A DNA stretch of 64,000 bases from Metabacillus idriensis (GCF_009674765.1 NZ_WKKF01000011.1:32001-96000), one strand, 5' to 3'; counted from the stretch's first letter, positions 18,555-27,499 are shown. Notes: generated by a model from the letters alone, not told the origin. Translations and numbers: made by a program.

Positions 18555-20133
18555 AATTCAAGTCCGCAGAGGGCTGAAAATGAAAGCAGATTGGGAAGAA
18601 GAGGGATTCCAAATTGCAGGAGAAGCATCAAACGGAAAGGAAGCGCTCCAATTAGTGGAGGAAACAAGGGCAGACCTGGTGATAACGGACGTACGGATGC
18701 CTGTCATGGACGGGATTGAATTTGCGGGGAGGTGCCACAGGGAATATCCTCATGTAAAAGTCATTGTGTTATCGGGATACTCAGATTTTGACTATGTACG
18801 ATCTTCTCTTATTGAAGGTGTGAAAGATTACTTGCTTAAGCCTGTTGCTCCAAATGAGCTGGCAGAGGCTTTGAGAAGAGTGAAGGATGAAATTATCCTT
18901 GAAAAAAAGAAGCAGGTGGAATCAGAAAAAGTGTCCAGGCTTGTTCACACACAGCTGGAAGAAATGAAAGAGCAATATGTGCTGCAGCTGGTAAAGGAAG
19001 AATGGTCTGAACCATTTGCGGCAGAAAGACTCCAGCACCTCAATCTGGGCTTTCTTGCGGAGGAAGAAAAACATGTTCAATTCTTCACTGTTGAACTTAG
19101 GGCGTCAGCTCAATATTCAGTAAAAGAGCTCTGGCTGCCGTTTAGGATGCTCTGCAAAGAAATGGCCGATCAGTATGAAGGAACTTGTACCTTTTATGAT
19201 GCGGGCTATGCAAACATGCTTCATTTTCTTCACTGTAAAGATAAAAAGGAGCCTTTAGAAACGTCGAGTATGGTGAAAAAGGTGCAAACTTATGTTAGAA
19301 AGTATCTTCAAGCTGAGACAGTGATTGGAATGGGCAAACCGTTAAGTGTGACGGAGTTAAAAACAGGCTATATTTCTTCCTTGCTCGCGTGGAGTCAGAG
19401 TGATCCTTGCGCAAAATCACAAATAATTGATGGAACGCTTCATAAGGAGGTTTTCGAACTCTCGCCTGATCAGGAGAAAAAAGCAGCAAACATGATTGAA
19501 AACGGCAATTTACAGGAATGCAGCAAGCTGATATTCGATTTTTTGAATGAAGCAAAAATCAAGTCTATGCTGTCTTTCTCGTTTGCAGCCAATCGGCTTC
19601 TCTTGCTGCTTGAATCGCTTGCTGCGAAATATGATATGGACAGAACGGAAATTAATCAAACGATGTGGACATGCCAGCAGAGTATCGGGGAATTGACTGC
19701 CCATGAAAAAGTCATTGAACAAGTAACGGCATTTGCTCACAGAATCATCCTTCTTGTAAGCAAGTCTCGTTCTTCGCCCAATGGTTTAGCCATTGTTGAA
19801 AATGTCCGCCGCTACTTGGACCTGAATTTTGCAAATGAAGTGACGCTGACCTCTTTGGCTGAGCAATTTCATATTAACAGTGCCTACTTATCTGAACTTT
19901 TTAAGCTCCATATCGGTCAGAACTTCAGTGATTATTTAGTGGAAGTACGGATGAAGCATGCATGCGAATTGTTAAAAGACAGACAGCTGAAAGTGATTGA
20001 TATTGCATACTTAACAGGCTTTTCCAATTCCGGCTACTTCAGCACCGTCTTTAAAAAACAGGTTGGACAAACACCAGCAGAATACCGGAAGTCTGCTTTG
20101 AACTTGGATGAAATGGCAGGCAGGGAAAGATGA
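18526..20133 (+). CDS. YesN-type response regulator with AraC output domain
   Basis: The 535-residue regulator has a receiver domain (about residues 1-125, phosphoacceptor Asp55 in VITDVRMPVMDG, Lys in YLLKPV), a long middle region typical of YesN proteins, and a C-terminal AraC-family double HTH (about 430-530, with IAYLTGFSNSGYFSTVFKK). I chose the ATG at 18526 because GAGGGGG lies six bases upstream; an ATG at 18511 contains that ribosome binding site and is unlikely. It overlaps the next gene in ATGA. It probably activates the fructan importer operon that starts at 25.4 kb. Confidence 0.9.
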   Translation: MMKVIIADDEIQVRRGLKMKADWEEEGFQIAGEASNGKEALQLVEETRADLVITDVRMPVMDGIEFAGRCHREYPHVKVIVLSGYSDFDYVRSSLIEGVKDYLLKPVAPNELAEALRRVKDEIILEKKKQVESEKVSRLVHTQLEEMKEQYVLQLVKEEWSEPFAAERLQHLNLGFLAEEEKHVQFFTVELRASAQYSVKELWLPFRMLCKEMADQYEGTCTFYDAGYANMLHFLHCKDKKEPLETSSMVKKVQTYVRKYLQAETVIGMGKPLSVTELKTGYISSLLAWSQSDPCAKSQIIDGTLHKEVFELSPDQEKKAANMIENGNLQECSKLIFDFLNEAKIKSMLSFSFAANRLLLLLESLAAKYDMDRTEINQTMWTCQQSIGELTAHEKVIEQVTAFAHRIILLVSKSRSSPNGLAIVENVRRYLDLNFANEVTLTSLAEQFHINSAYLSELFKLHIGQNFSDYLVEVRMKHACELLKDRQLKVIDIAYLTGFSNSGYFSTVFKKQVGQTPAEYRKSALNLDEMAGRER

Positions 20134-21473
20134 TGAAAAAAAGAGTAATCATTTTTATACTAATCCTTTTGCTGTTCCTTGCAGCAGGATATTATGCCTT
20201 TTCATCATTAAGCTTGTTTTCAGGTGAGGAAAAAAACAATCAGCTGCCCGCTGAGAAATCAGAGAACATTGAACTTACTTTCTGGAGAAATTATGGCACC
20301 AAGCTTGAAAATGAAGCTTATAAAGAACTGATTTCGGCCTTTGAATCCTCCCATCCAGGCATCAGCATTAACATGAATGCCATCCCTTATGGGGATTATG
20401 AATTAAGACTGAGAACGGAAATAGCGGCAGGAAGCCCGCCTGATATTATGTCCATCGACAGTCCTAACCTGGCACTCTATGCCAATTCCGGTGCGCTATT
20501 GTCAATTGACAAGGAAATGAAAGAAGAAGGGCAAATCGAGGATATTCCTTTTTCAACACTTGAAGGCATGAAATTTAAAGATGAAATCTATCTGTCTCCC
20601 ATTGCAGAATCCGGTGTGGCCTTATTTTATAACATTGATCTGTTTAAAAAAGCGGGACTGCCGCTTCCGTCCCAGGACCCGGCTGATCCGATGACATGGG
20701 GCGAAGTGGTGGAACTTGCAAAGAAAATCAATGATCCCGGGAATGAAATCTACGGAATTGATCCTGGTCAGGGATTCAGCGACGGGGAATCTCCAGCATA
20801 CTTTAAAACGCCATTATTATGGCAATTCGGTGCTGATGTTCTCAGTCCTGATGGAGCCACTGCCACGGGTTATCTTAATTCAAAACATGCGGTAGAAGCC
20901 CTGCAATTTTATCAGGATCTCTATCACCGCTACAAAGTGGCGACTGTAGAGATGCCTCCAGATCCATTTGTAACAGGACACCTGGGCATGTCTGTCCTGG
21001 GATCATGGATGCTTGAGGAAATCGAACGGAACTATCCAGATTTCAAACTTGGTGAGGACTTTGGAATAGCTCCTTTGCCGAAAGGAGACCATCAAGTTAC
21101 TCCAAATGGCGGCTGGGCACTCGGCATCTCAGCAAAATCAAAGCATCCGGAAGAGGCGTGGGCGTTTATCAAGTATATGACGAGCTTTGAAGGTTCAAAA
21201 AAATATGTCGACATAACCGGCGACATGCCAGCGAGATTTTCCGTCTCAAAAGCATTTCCTGAGCTGACCGCCTATCCGAAAAATATCTTTGTGCAGCAGG
21301 CATTAAAGTACTCAAAAAACAGGCCCGTTTCACCGGCATACCCGGTCATAAGCGATGCTCTTAAGGAATTATTTGAAGACATCGGCATAGGGGGAAAAGA
21401 TGTAAAAGCATCTGCTGATAAGGCTGTGGCTAAAATTAATGGCGGTTTAGAAGATATTGATGTAAAGGAATGA
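20130..21473 (+). CDS. Membrane-anchored sugar-binding protein, likely sensor partner
   Basis: This 447-residue family 1 extracellular solute-binding protein has the sugar-binding pattern TFWRNYGTKLENEAYKELI and PPDIMSID. It begins with an uncleaved-looking hydrophobic helix (about residues 5-28) and has no lipobox Cys, unlike the transport lipoproteins elsewhere in the window. It overlaps the response regulator gene by four bases and no permease genes follow. The simplest reading is that it presents the sugar to the YesM-type kinase rather than to a transporter. It might still deliver substrate to the importer at 25.4-29.1 kb. Confidence 0.8.
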   Translation: MMKKRVIIFILILLLFLAAGYYAFSSLSLFSGEEKNNQLPAEKSENIELTFWRNYGTKLENEAYKELISAFESSHPGISINMNAIPYGDYELRLRTEIAAGSPPDIMSIDSPNLALYANSGALLSIDKEMKEEGQIEDIPFSTLEGMKFKDEIYLSPIAESGVALFYNIDLFKKAGLPLPSQDPADPMTWGEVVELAKKINDPGNEIYGIDPGQGFSDGESPAYFKTPLLWQFGADVLSPDGATATGYLNSKHAVEALQFYQDLYHRYKVATVEMPPDPFVTGHLGMSVLGSWMLEEIERNYPDFKLGEDFGIAPLPKGDHQVTPNGGWALGISAKSKHPEEAWAFIKYMTSFEGSKKYVDITGDMPARFSVSKAFPELTAYPKNIFVQQALKYSKNRPVSPAYPVISDALKELFEDIGIGGKDVKASADKAVAKINGGLEDIDVKE

Positions 21474-21549
21474 AGGGTGTTGCTGCACAAAACATTCTAT
21501 TTTACACGGATGATGCATTTTTGAAGGAATTTAAAATGAATAACACATG

Positions 21550-21587
21550 GAATAACCAGCCTGCCAAATAAATGGGACTGGTTATTC
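21550..21587 (+). terminator. Hairpin after the regulatory operon
   Basis: GAATAACCAG (21550-21559) pairs with CTGGTTATTC (21578-21587). No T-run follows, so termination may be inefficient or the hairpin may protect the 3' end. Confidence 0.45.
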
Positions 21588-21727
21588 GCCTATTGGATTC
21601 GTTATTCGTTAAGAGGATTTGTTTTTTCTTCTTAAGTTTAAGAGAATTATTCACAAAATTGTCACTTATGAAAGGATATCCCTTTTCGCTATAATGGCGA
21701 AGTACTTAAAAGAAGGGATGAAGTAAT

Positions 21728-22222
21728 TTGCCAACAACGAAGAGAGAAAGTTTTTATTTTGGACTGATCATGTGCGCGGGGATGGTCATAGTCATGACGT
21801 TTTATAATTTAATGATTAATGGTTTGATAGGAATGGTACCCATTCAAGGTATCCTTCTTCAACTTATGCTGGGTTTTATTATTGCTTTCGTATTGGAGCT
21901 ATTTATTGTCGGTCCAGCGGCTCAGAAACTTGCTTTTTCTTTGCCATATGACAAATCTAAAAAAATCTTATTCATTCTATCTATTTCATTTTTTATGATA
22001 GTTGGCATGGTTTCTTTTATGTCTCTTTATGGATTAGGGACTGCCTATTTTTACAGCAGCCTGGGTGAAAAATCATTAGTTGAAAGCTACTTATCCATCG
22101 TGTTTAAAAATTTCGTATTTGCTTTCCCACTGCAGCTCATCATCATGGGACCTTTAGTTCGTTATCTATTTGCTAAGTTTTATAAAGATCAAAGAATGGT
22201 GGAATCCAGAAGTATAAGTTAG
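21728..22222 (+). CDS. DUF2798-type membrane protein
   Basis: The 164-residue protein has four predicted membrane helices arranged as two similar halves; each has a hydrophobic stretch ending in an IVGPAAQKLAF or IIMGPLVRYLFAKF block. That is the pattern of DUF2798 proteins, whose function is unknown. The TTG at 21728 follows AAGGGATG. A TATAAT sequence at 21690-21695 may be its -10 element. It lies between the regulatory and transport parts of the fructan locus but has no evident link to either. Confidence 0.65.
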   Translation: MPTTKRESFYFGLIMCAGMVIVMTFYNLMINGLIGMVPIQGILLQLMLGFIIAFVLELFIVGPAAQKLAFSLPYDKSKKILFILSISFFMIVGMVSFMSLYGLGTAYFYSSLGEKSLVESYLSIVFKNFVFAFPLQLIIMGPLVRYLFAKFYKDQRMVESRSIS

Positions 22223-22237
22223 GGCTCTGCAGCCAAT

Positions 22238-22277
22238 AAGTGCATTTCTTCAAGAAGGAGAAATGCACTTTCTTTTT
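22238..22277 (+). terminator. Terminator of the DUF2798 gene
   Basis: AAGTGCATTTCT (22238-22249) pairs with AGAAATGCACTT (22259-22270), followed by TCTTTTT. Confidence 0.85.
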
Positions 22278-22421
22278 GAATTGGGGATTATAAATTACAT
22301 TCTGTTTAGGAAAAACTGGTGTTATTTAAGGAAGGAAAAAGTCTATAGTTGTTGAATAAAAAATATTGAAGAAGATAAGCGGCCCATAATTCTGTTATAA
22401 AAATAAAAGGAGTGGATAGGG

Positions 22422-22805
22422 ATGATTAAGAAACTTGGACAGGTCATGGTGTATGTAAAGAACCAGGATGAGGCAGTAAAATTTTGGACAGAAAATGCAG
22501 GATTCACAGTTATTTCTGAAGAGGAAAACGGTCAAGGAATGAGATGGATTGAAATAGCCCCTTCAAGTGAGGCTGAAACAAGTATTATTCTTCATGATAA
22601 AGAACTCATCTCTAAAATGCAGCCAGATCTAAATCTCGGGACACCTTCCTTAATGTTTTTCACAGACAATCTCGATCAATTACACAGCCGCCTGTTAAAT
22701 AAAGAAGTCACCGTCGGAGAAATTGTAGAAATGCCTTCTGGGAGAGTTTTTAACTTTGCCGATAGTGAAAAGAACTATTTTGCAGTCATGGAGAAAAGTG
22801 AGTAA
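22422..22805 (+). CDS. VOC-family (glyoxalase/bleomycin resistance-like) protein
   Basis: This 127-residue protein has a single vicinal-oxygen-chelate fold: MVYVKNQDEAVKFWTENAGF at the start, a central MRWIEIAP strand, and FNFADSEKNYFAVME at the end. Members bind a metal and act as lyases, dioxygenases or drug-binding proteins. The substrate is not evident. AAAGGAG precedes the ATG, and the gene is monocistronic. Confidence 0.8.
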   Translation: MIKKLGQVMVYVKNQDEAVKFWTENAGFTVISEEENGQGMRWIEIAPSSEAETSIILHDKELISKMQPDLNLGTPSLMFFTDNLDQLHSRLLNKEVTVGEIVEMPSGRVFNFADSEKNYFAVMEKSE

Positions 22806-22825
22806 AAAACAACTCAATACGTTTG

Positions 22826-22852
22826 GTCGATTCCAATTGGGATCGGCTTTTT
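22826..22852 (+). terminator. Terminator of the VOC gene
   Basis: GTCGATTCC (22826-22834) pairs with GGGATCGGC (22839-22847) with two G-T pairs and an AATT loop, followed by TTTTT. Confidence 0.8.
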
Positions 22853-22896
22853 AATTTACCGTAGGGTTTTACTCACCAGGAATCTACCCTCTTCAA

Positions 22897-23061
22897 CTAA
22901 AGTGTTAACACTAAGTTAAAGCTCTTCTTGCAGATAGAGATTGTGAAGTAATGAAAATAAAGTAACGGGCAGATTTGTTGAACAAGAAAAATATAAAGTA
23001 TTCTATATTGAATACCAAGGGTTAATATTAAAATTCCTAATACATAAAAAACATATTTCAC
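22897..23061 (-). CDS. Short membrane ORF divergent from marR, possibly a truncated gene
   Basis: A GTG at 23061 behind AGAGGTCG opens a 54-codon ORF whose first 17 residues (VKYVFYVLGILILTLGI) resemble the start of multi-span YczE/YitT-like membrane proteins. The sequence then becomes unlike that family and stops, so it may be the remnant of a larger gene. Support for translation comes from position: a perfect 12-base palindrome lies 31 bases upstream, mirroring the one 27 bases upstream of the divergent MarR gene. Confidence 0.3.
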   Translation of the reverse strand: MKYVFYVLGILILTLGIQYRILYIFLVQQICPLLYFHYFTISICKKSFNLVLTL

Positions 23062-23091
23062 TTTATTCGACCTCTTTATCAATATTTTTTA

Positions 23092-23103
23092 TTGCAAATG
23101 CAA
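23092..23103. promoter_or_regulatory. MarR-type operator O1
   Basis: TTGCAAATGCAA is a perfect palindrome with half-site TTGCA and a two-base centre, typical of MarR-family operators. Its twin is at 23139-23150. Confidence 0.65.
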
Positions 23104-23138
23104 CAAATTTAGGTTAAATTTAATGTATGTCATTTTTA

Positions 23139-23150
23139 TTGCATTTGCAA
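23139..23150. promoter_or_regulatory. MarR-type operator O2
   Basis: TTGCATTTGCAA has the same TTGCA/TGCAA half-sites as the site at 23092-23103, with its centre 47 bases away. It lies 27 bases before the marR start codon and so probably covers that promoter. Confidence 0.65.
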
Positions 23151-23176
23151 CAAAAATATATACTAAGGAGTTAATT

Positions 23177-23629
23177 ATGAAGGGAATTCTTCGTGAAATT
23201 GGAATGATCGCAAGGGCATTAGATTCTATAAGTAATATAGAATTTAAAGAATATGACCTTACTAAAGGACAGTATTTGTACCTTGTGCGAATATGTGAAA
23301 ACGCAGGAATCATTCAAGAAAAGTTAGCTGAGATGATAAAAGTAGACCGAACAACAGCTGCTCGTGCTATAAAAAAACTTGAAATAAATGGATTTATTGA
23401 AAAGAAAGACGATCAACATAACAAAAAAATAAAAAAGCTCTTTCCAACAGAGAAAGGGAAAAATGTTTATCCTTTTATAAAAAGAGAAAATGATTATTCC
23501 AATATCGTTGCATTAGAGGGATTTTCCGAAAGAGAAGTAGAAACCATTTACAATCTTCTTCAAAGAGTAAGAAAAAATATAGAAAAAGACTGGGAATTTG
23601 TAAAAAAGGGAAACAAGAGAAATTATTGA
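23177..23629 (+). CDS. MarR-family transcriptional regulator
   Basis: The 150-residue protein has a MarR winged-helix domain: KGQYLYLVRICENAGIIQEKLAEMIKVDRTTAARAIKKLEINGFIEKK holds the recognition helix (VDRTTAARAIKKLE) and the following KKLFPTEKG forms the wing. The ATG at 23177 follows AAGGAG by six bases; an upstream in-frame ATG at 23123 lies between the two operator palindromes and is rejected. It is followed by paiA after 23 bases, so it is likely the autorepressor of a marR-paiA-paiB operon. Confidence 0.85.
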   Translation: MKGILREIGMIARALDSISNIEFKEYDLTKGQYLYLVRICENAGIIQEKLAEMIKVDRTTAARAIKKLEINGFIEKKDDQHNKKIKKLFPTEKGKNVYPFIKRENDYSNIVALEGFSEREVETIYNLLQRVRKNIEKDWEFVKKGNKRNY

Positions 23630-23652
23630 TAATATATAAAGGAGCAACATAA

Positions 23653-24171
<519 letters not shown>

Positions 24172-24194
24172 CTTTTTTAAAAAGGTGGATTATT

Positions 24195-24812
24195 ATGTAT
24201 ATACCTAAACATTTTAAAATTGATGATGAAGAAGTAATTTATGATTTTATTGAAAAATATGGTTTTGCAACCTTATTTTCTCAGCATAAAGGAGAACCCT
24301 ATGCTTCTCATCTTCCACTGATGTTAAATAAATCTGAAAATGCTTTACATGGTCATTTTGCACGTCCGAACGAACAATGGAAGGATGCTGAAAACCAACA
24401 AGTCCTTGCAGTATTCCAAGGTCCCCACTGTTATATTTCACCTACTTGGTACGAAACAACTAAAGCAGTACCCACTTGGAATTATGTGTCTATCCATTTA
24501 TATGGAAAGATGGAGATAGTCGAAGATAGAAAAGTAAAATTCGATTCTTTAAATGACTCGGTAAATAAATATGAAAGCCCTGATAGTCCATACAATTTAA
24601 ATGATGTTGAACCTAGTTTTATTGAAGGAATGAGTAAAGGAATTGTAGCGTTCAGAATAAAAATCACAAAAATTGAAGCAAAAGCTAAATTAAGTCAAAA
24701 TCATCCTGTGGAACGACAAGAATTAATTATTAAACATCTAGAAAACACTTCTCAACAAGATAATATACAAGTAGCATCTCTTATGAAGAAAAATCTAGAA
24801 AAATGCAAATAA
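24195..24812 (+). CDS. paiB: PaiB, FMN-binding transcriptional modulator family
   Basis: The 205-residue protein has the FMN-binding PaiB fold: FATLFSQHKGEPYASHLPL, the sequence LHGHFARPNEQWKD, and GPHCYISPTWYE followed by VPTWNYVSIHLYG. In B. subtilis paiB is essential-like in the absence of paiA loss and was described as a negative regulator of protease and sporulation genes. It is 23 bases after paiA with AAAGGTGG before the ATG. Codon use here is more AT-rich than in the neighbouring sugar genes. Confidence 0.9.
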   Translation: MYIPKHFKIDDEEVIYDFIEKYGFATLFSQHKGEPYASHLPLMLNKSENALHGHFARPNEQWKDAENQQVLAVFQGPHCYISPTWYETTKAVPTWNYVSIHLYGKMEIVEDRKVKFDSLNDSVNKYESPDSPYNLNDVEPSFIEGMSKGIVAFRIKITKIEAKAKLSQNHPVERQELIIKHLENTSQQDNIQVASLMKKNLEKCK

Positions 24813-24979
24813 AAGTCATTCATTATTGAACGAACGGGGGCATTAACTAAATAAGAACCAAGTGATTTTATGAGTGAGGTTAGATTTAGTTATTCCATTA
24901 AAGGGTGCAATTCACAAATAGTCGATCGTGTCCTTCCACAATCGGGGTCTATTGTTGAGTAACCATCTTTATTATTATT

Positions 24980-25009
24980 GGCTCGGAGTACAAACTCTCA
25001 GCCTTTTTT
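24980..25009 (+). terminator. Terminator downstream of paiAB
   Basis: GGCT..GAGT (24980-24989) pairs with ACTC..AGCC (24994-25003) with a short internal mismatch, followed by TTTTTT. Confidence 0.7.
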
Positions 25010-25117
25010 GTTTTCCAAGGGTGTGCATAAAGTTATTCCACCTCTACAAAACACCTTACATTTTGCACTGCTAAATATGTAGCAAAACACCTTTAAAGTC
25101 AGTTATAACAACAAAAA

Positions 25118-25219
25118 AACGGGTACAAATTGCTGTGCAATTGAATACCCATTCTCGACTGCATTTTGTTGGTTGCTCACTCAAAACGGAACCCGTTAGT
25201 CTCAGAACTCGGGTTTTTT
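25118..25219 (+). promoter_or_regulatory. Candidate transcription attenuator in the importer leader
   Basis: Three mutually exclusive pairings are present. GGGTA (25121-25125) pairs with TACCC (25146-25150) in a hairpin that also has ATTGC/GCAAT. AACGGGT (25118-25124) can instead pair with ACCCGTT (25191-25197). AACCCG (25190-25195) pairs with CGGGTT (25210-25215) followed by a T-run, a normal terminator. The first and third structures are compatible; the second blocks both. The layout resembles a riboswitch or protein-dependent attenuator; no known ligand class was recognised. Confidence 0.5.
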
Positions 25220-25339
25220 CCATTTATAAAGAACCAAAAATATTAAACTCTTTCTTCCAAAGAAATCAAACTTTTTCAAAATGCCTGTCTGATAAAGTGG
25301 AATTACAGAGAACACAGATAGAATCTCTGAACGTAAATT

Positions 25340-25354
25340 ATGAAAGCGCTTATA
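25340..25354 (+). promoter_or_regulatory. CcpA cre site
   Basis: ATGAAAGCGCTTATA matches the cre consensus WTGNAARCGYWWWCA with one mismatch. It lies about 30 bases before the importer start codon, after the attenuator, where bound CcpA could block transcription. Confidence 0.6.
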
Positions 25355-25382
25355 AGTGTTTTCTATCAAAGGGGGGAGTTGC

Positions 25383-26354
25383 ATGCAGGAGGTAGTGAAG
25401 GCAAAAGATGAGAACGCTGTCATAATCAGGGCGGAAAAGAAGGCCAAAGCAAAGTACAAATGGGACTATATCAAAAAGAATTACTTTTTGTACCTGCTGA
25501 TCGCACCTGCTGTTATTCTGACAATCGTTTTTAAATATGTTCCGATGTACGGAGCGATCATTGCCTTTAAGGATTTCAGCACAATCAAGGGGATATGGGG
25601 CAGCGAATGGGTCGGTCTCAAACATTTTGAAGAGTTTCTGACCTCGCCTAATTTCGAAACAATCTTCATGAGCACACTTAAGCTCAGTTTATACGGGCTT
25701 TTGCTTGGGTTTCCAATTCCAATCATTCTTGCTCTGATGCTGAACCAGGTCAGAAGAGCAGCCATTAAGAAAAATATCCAGCTGTTTTTATATGCGCCAA
25801 ACTTCATTTCTGTCGTTGTCATTGTCGGGATGCTGTTTATCTTTTTAGCTCCGACTGGTCCAATTAATCATTTTCTTACATTTATAACCGGTAAACCGGT
25901 GATGTTTATGTCTGACCCCGAATACTTCAGATCCATTTATATTATCTCTGGCATCTGGCAGGCTGCAGGATGGGCGTCTATTGTCTATGTAGCCGCTTTG
26001 GCAAACGTGGATCCTGAATTGCACCAGGCAGCGACGATTGATGGAGCAAACATTCTGCAGCGGATGATTCATATCGATCTGCCGGCTTTAAAGCCGCTTA
26101 TGGCCATTATCTTTATTTTAGGTGCGGGCGGCATCATGGCGATCGGCTTTGAAAAAGCGTTCCTGATGCAGACAGCCATGAACTTGCCGACATCGGAGAT
26201 TCTTCCGACCTACGTATATAAAATTGGTTTGCAGGCAGGAGATTACGCTTATTCAACCGCTGTCGGCCTGTTCAATTCAGTTATCAATGTCATTTTGCTG
26301 ATTGTCGTGAACTTTGTGGTCAAAAAGCTGAATGAAGGAGAGGGACTCTATTAA
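25383..26354 (+). CDS. LplB-type sugar ABC permease
   Basis: The 323-residue permease has a cytoplasmic N-terminus and six membrane segments of the CUT1 family; IFKYVPMYGAIIAFKDFS is typical of the LplB subgroup that works with large lipoproteins, and the EAA loop is seen around HQAATIDGANILQRMIHIDLP. The ATG at 25383 follows GGGGGGAG; an ATG at 25356 lies before that site. It is the first gene of the importer operon. No ATPase gene is present, as usual for CUT1 importers in Bacillus that share MsmX. Confidence 0.9.
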   Translation: MQEVVKAKDENAVIIRAEKKAKAKYKWDYIKKNYFLYLLIAPAVILTIVFKYVPMYGAIIAFKDFSTIKGIWGSEWVGLKHFEEFLTSPNFETIFMSTLKLSLYGLLLGFPIPIILALMLNQVRRAAIKKNIQLFLYAPNFISVVVIVGMLFIFLAPTGPINHFLTFITGKPVMFMSDPEYFRSIYIISGIWQAAGWASIVYVAALANVDPELHQAATIDGANILQRMIHIDLPALKPLMAIIFILGAGGIMAIGFEKAFLMQTAMNLPTSEILPTYVYKIGLQAGDYAYSTAVGLFNSVINVILLIVVNFVVKKLNEGEGLY

Positions 26355-26372
26355 TCTGAGAGGAGGATTTTC

Positions 26373-27251
26373 ATGATTAAACATACAAAAGTAGACCGGA
26401 TTATCCTGTCTCTGAATGCTGTATTTCTTTGTCTGGCGGTACTTGCCGTGCTTGTCCCGCTCGTTTATGTCGTCATTGCTTCATTCATGGATCCGACGGT
26501 TCTGCTGAATCAGGGGCTGTCGTTTAACATGAACGATTGGAGCCTGGAGGGATATAAACGGATTCTATCCGATGATTCAATGATTAGAGGATTTATTAAT
26601 GCCATGCTTTACTCTGCAGGCTTTGCCATTATAACGGTAGTTGTCTCCATCTTTGCTGCTTTTCCTCTGGCAACTCAAGGGTTTGTAGGTAAAAACGCTT
26701 TTATGACATTCTTTCTTTTTACGATGTTTTTCAGCGGCGGACTCATTCCGACGTATCTGGTTGTCAAAGATCTCGGCATGTTAAATACGGTCTGGGCGAT
26801 TTTGCTTCCAGGAGCAGTCAACGTGTGGAATATCATCCTTGCCAGAACTTACTTTAAGGGAATCCCGCATGAACTTCATGAAGCAGCAAAAGTGGATGGG
26901 GCTTCAGACTTGCTTATTTTCTTCAAAATTGTGATACCGCTTTCAAAGCCGATTATCTTTGTTCTCGCACTCTATGCGTTTGTCGGCCAATGGAATTCTT
27001 ATTTTGATGCGATGATCTACCTTGAAGATCCAAAAATGCATCCATTACAGCTTGTTTTAAGATCCATTTTAATTCAGAACCAGGCTGAACCCGGCATGAT
27101 CAGCGATCAATTGGCAATGGCTGAACTGGCCAAGGTTTCAGAGATGATTAAATATTCGGCGATCGTGATTTCAAGCCTTCCGCTGATCATTATGTATCCG
27201 TTCTTCCAGAAGTACTTTGAAAAAGGGGTTATGGTTGGTTCGTTGAAATAA
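26373..27251 (+). CDS. LplC/YtcP-type sugar ABC permease
   Basis: The 292-residue permease has six membrane segments, the EAA loop EAAKVDGASDLLIFFKIVIPLSKPI, and the characteristic end YPFFQKYFEKGVMVGSLK of LplC/YtcP proteins. It starts 18 bases after the first permease behind GAGAGGAGG. It forms the heterodimeric channel with that permease, importing a sugar that the surrounding GH32 and fructokinase genes suggest is a fructooligosaccharide. Confidence 0.9.
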   Translation: MIKHTKVDRIILSLNAVFLCLAVLAVLVPLVYVVIASFMDPTVLLNQGLSFNMNDWSLEGYKRILSDDSMIRGFINAMLYSAGFAIITVVVSIFAAFPLATQGFVGKNAFMTFFLFTMFFSGGLIPTYLVVKDLGMLNTVWAILLPGAVNVWNIILARTYFKGIPHELHEAAKVDGASDLLIFFKIVIPLSKPIIFVLALYAFVGQWNSYFDAMIYLEDPKMHPLQLVLRSILIQNQAEPGMISDQLAMAELAKVSEMIKYSAIVISSLPLIIMYPFFQKYFEKGVMVGSLK

Positions 27252-27300
27252 AAGCTTTTTAGTAAGTCTTGTTGCTTTTAGACTAAATGTTTAAAACCAT

Positions 27301-27441
27301 AGTGGATTGTAGCGGAAGGCACTTGACTCCTGCGGGAAAAAAGAGGGAAATGGGAGACCCCACAGGCAAAAAGCCGAGGAGGCTCCCACCCTCCCCGCGG
27401 AAAGCAAGTGACTGGAGCGGAAAGGAACGGACAACATTTAT
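27301..27441 (+). repeat. Dispersed structured repeat, copy 2
   Basis: Second copy of the element at 16448-16584, same orientation. The arms differ from copy 1 with compensating changes: CACTTG pairs with CAAGTG (copy 1 AACTTG/CAAGTT), and TGGGAG pairs with CTCCCA (copy 1 TTGGAG/CTCCAA). It lies inside the operon between the second permease and the lipoprotein gene. Confidence 0.8.
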
Positions 27442-27499
27442 CATCAAAAACAACAATCTATGCGAAAACAGCAAAAATAAATCATAGGGGGAAATGTAC

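Larger units (their letters stand above)
24813..25382. other. Intergenic region before the fructan importer
   Basis: This 570-base gap contains a terminator for the paiAB operon, a leader with competing hairpins, a second terminator and a cre site, each listed separately. The first 160 bases hold no ORF; the block around 24828-24980 (with AACGGGGGCATTAACT) may be an old mobile-element remnant but I cannot identify it. Confidence 0.5.

Noticed and set aside
25135-25395. 86-residue plus-strand ORF
   Set aside because: It crosses the attenuator hairpins and the cre site and has no ribosome binding site.
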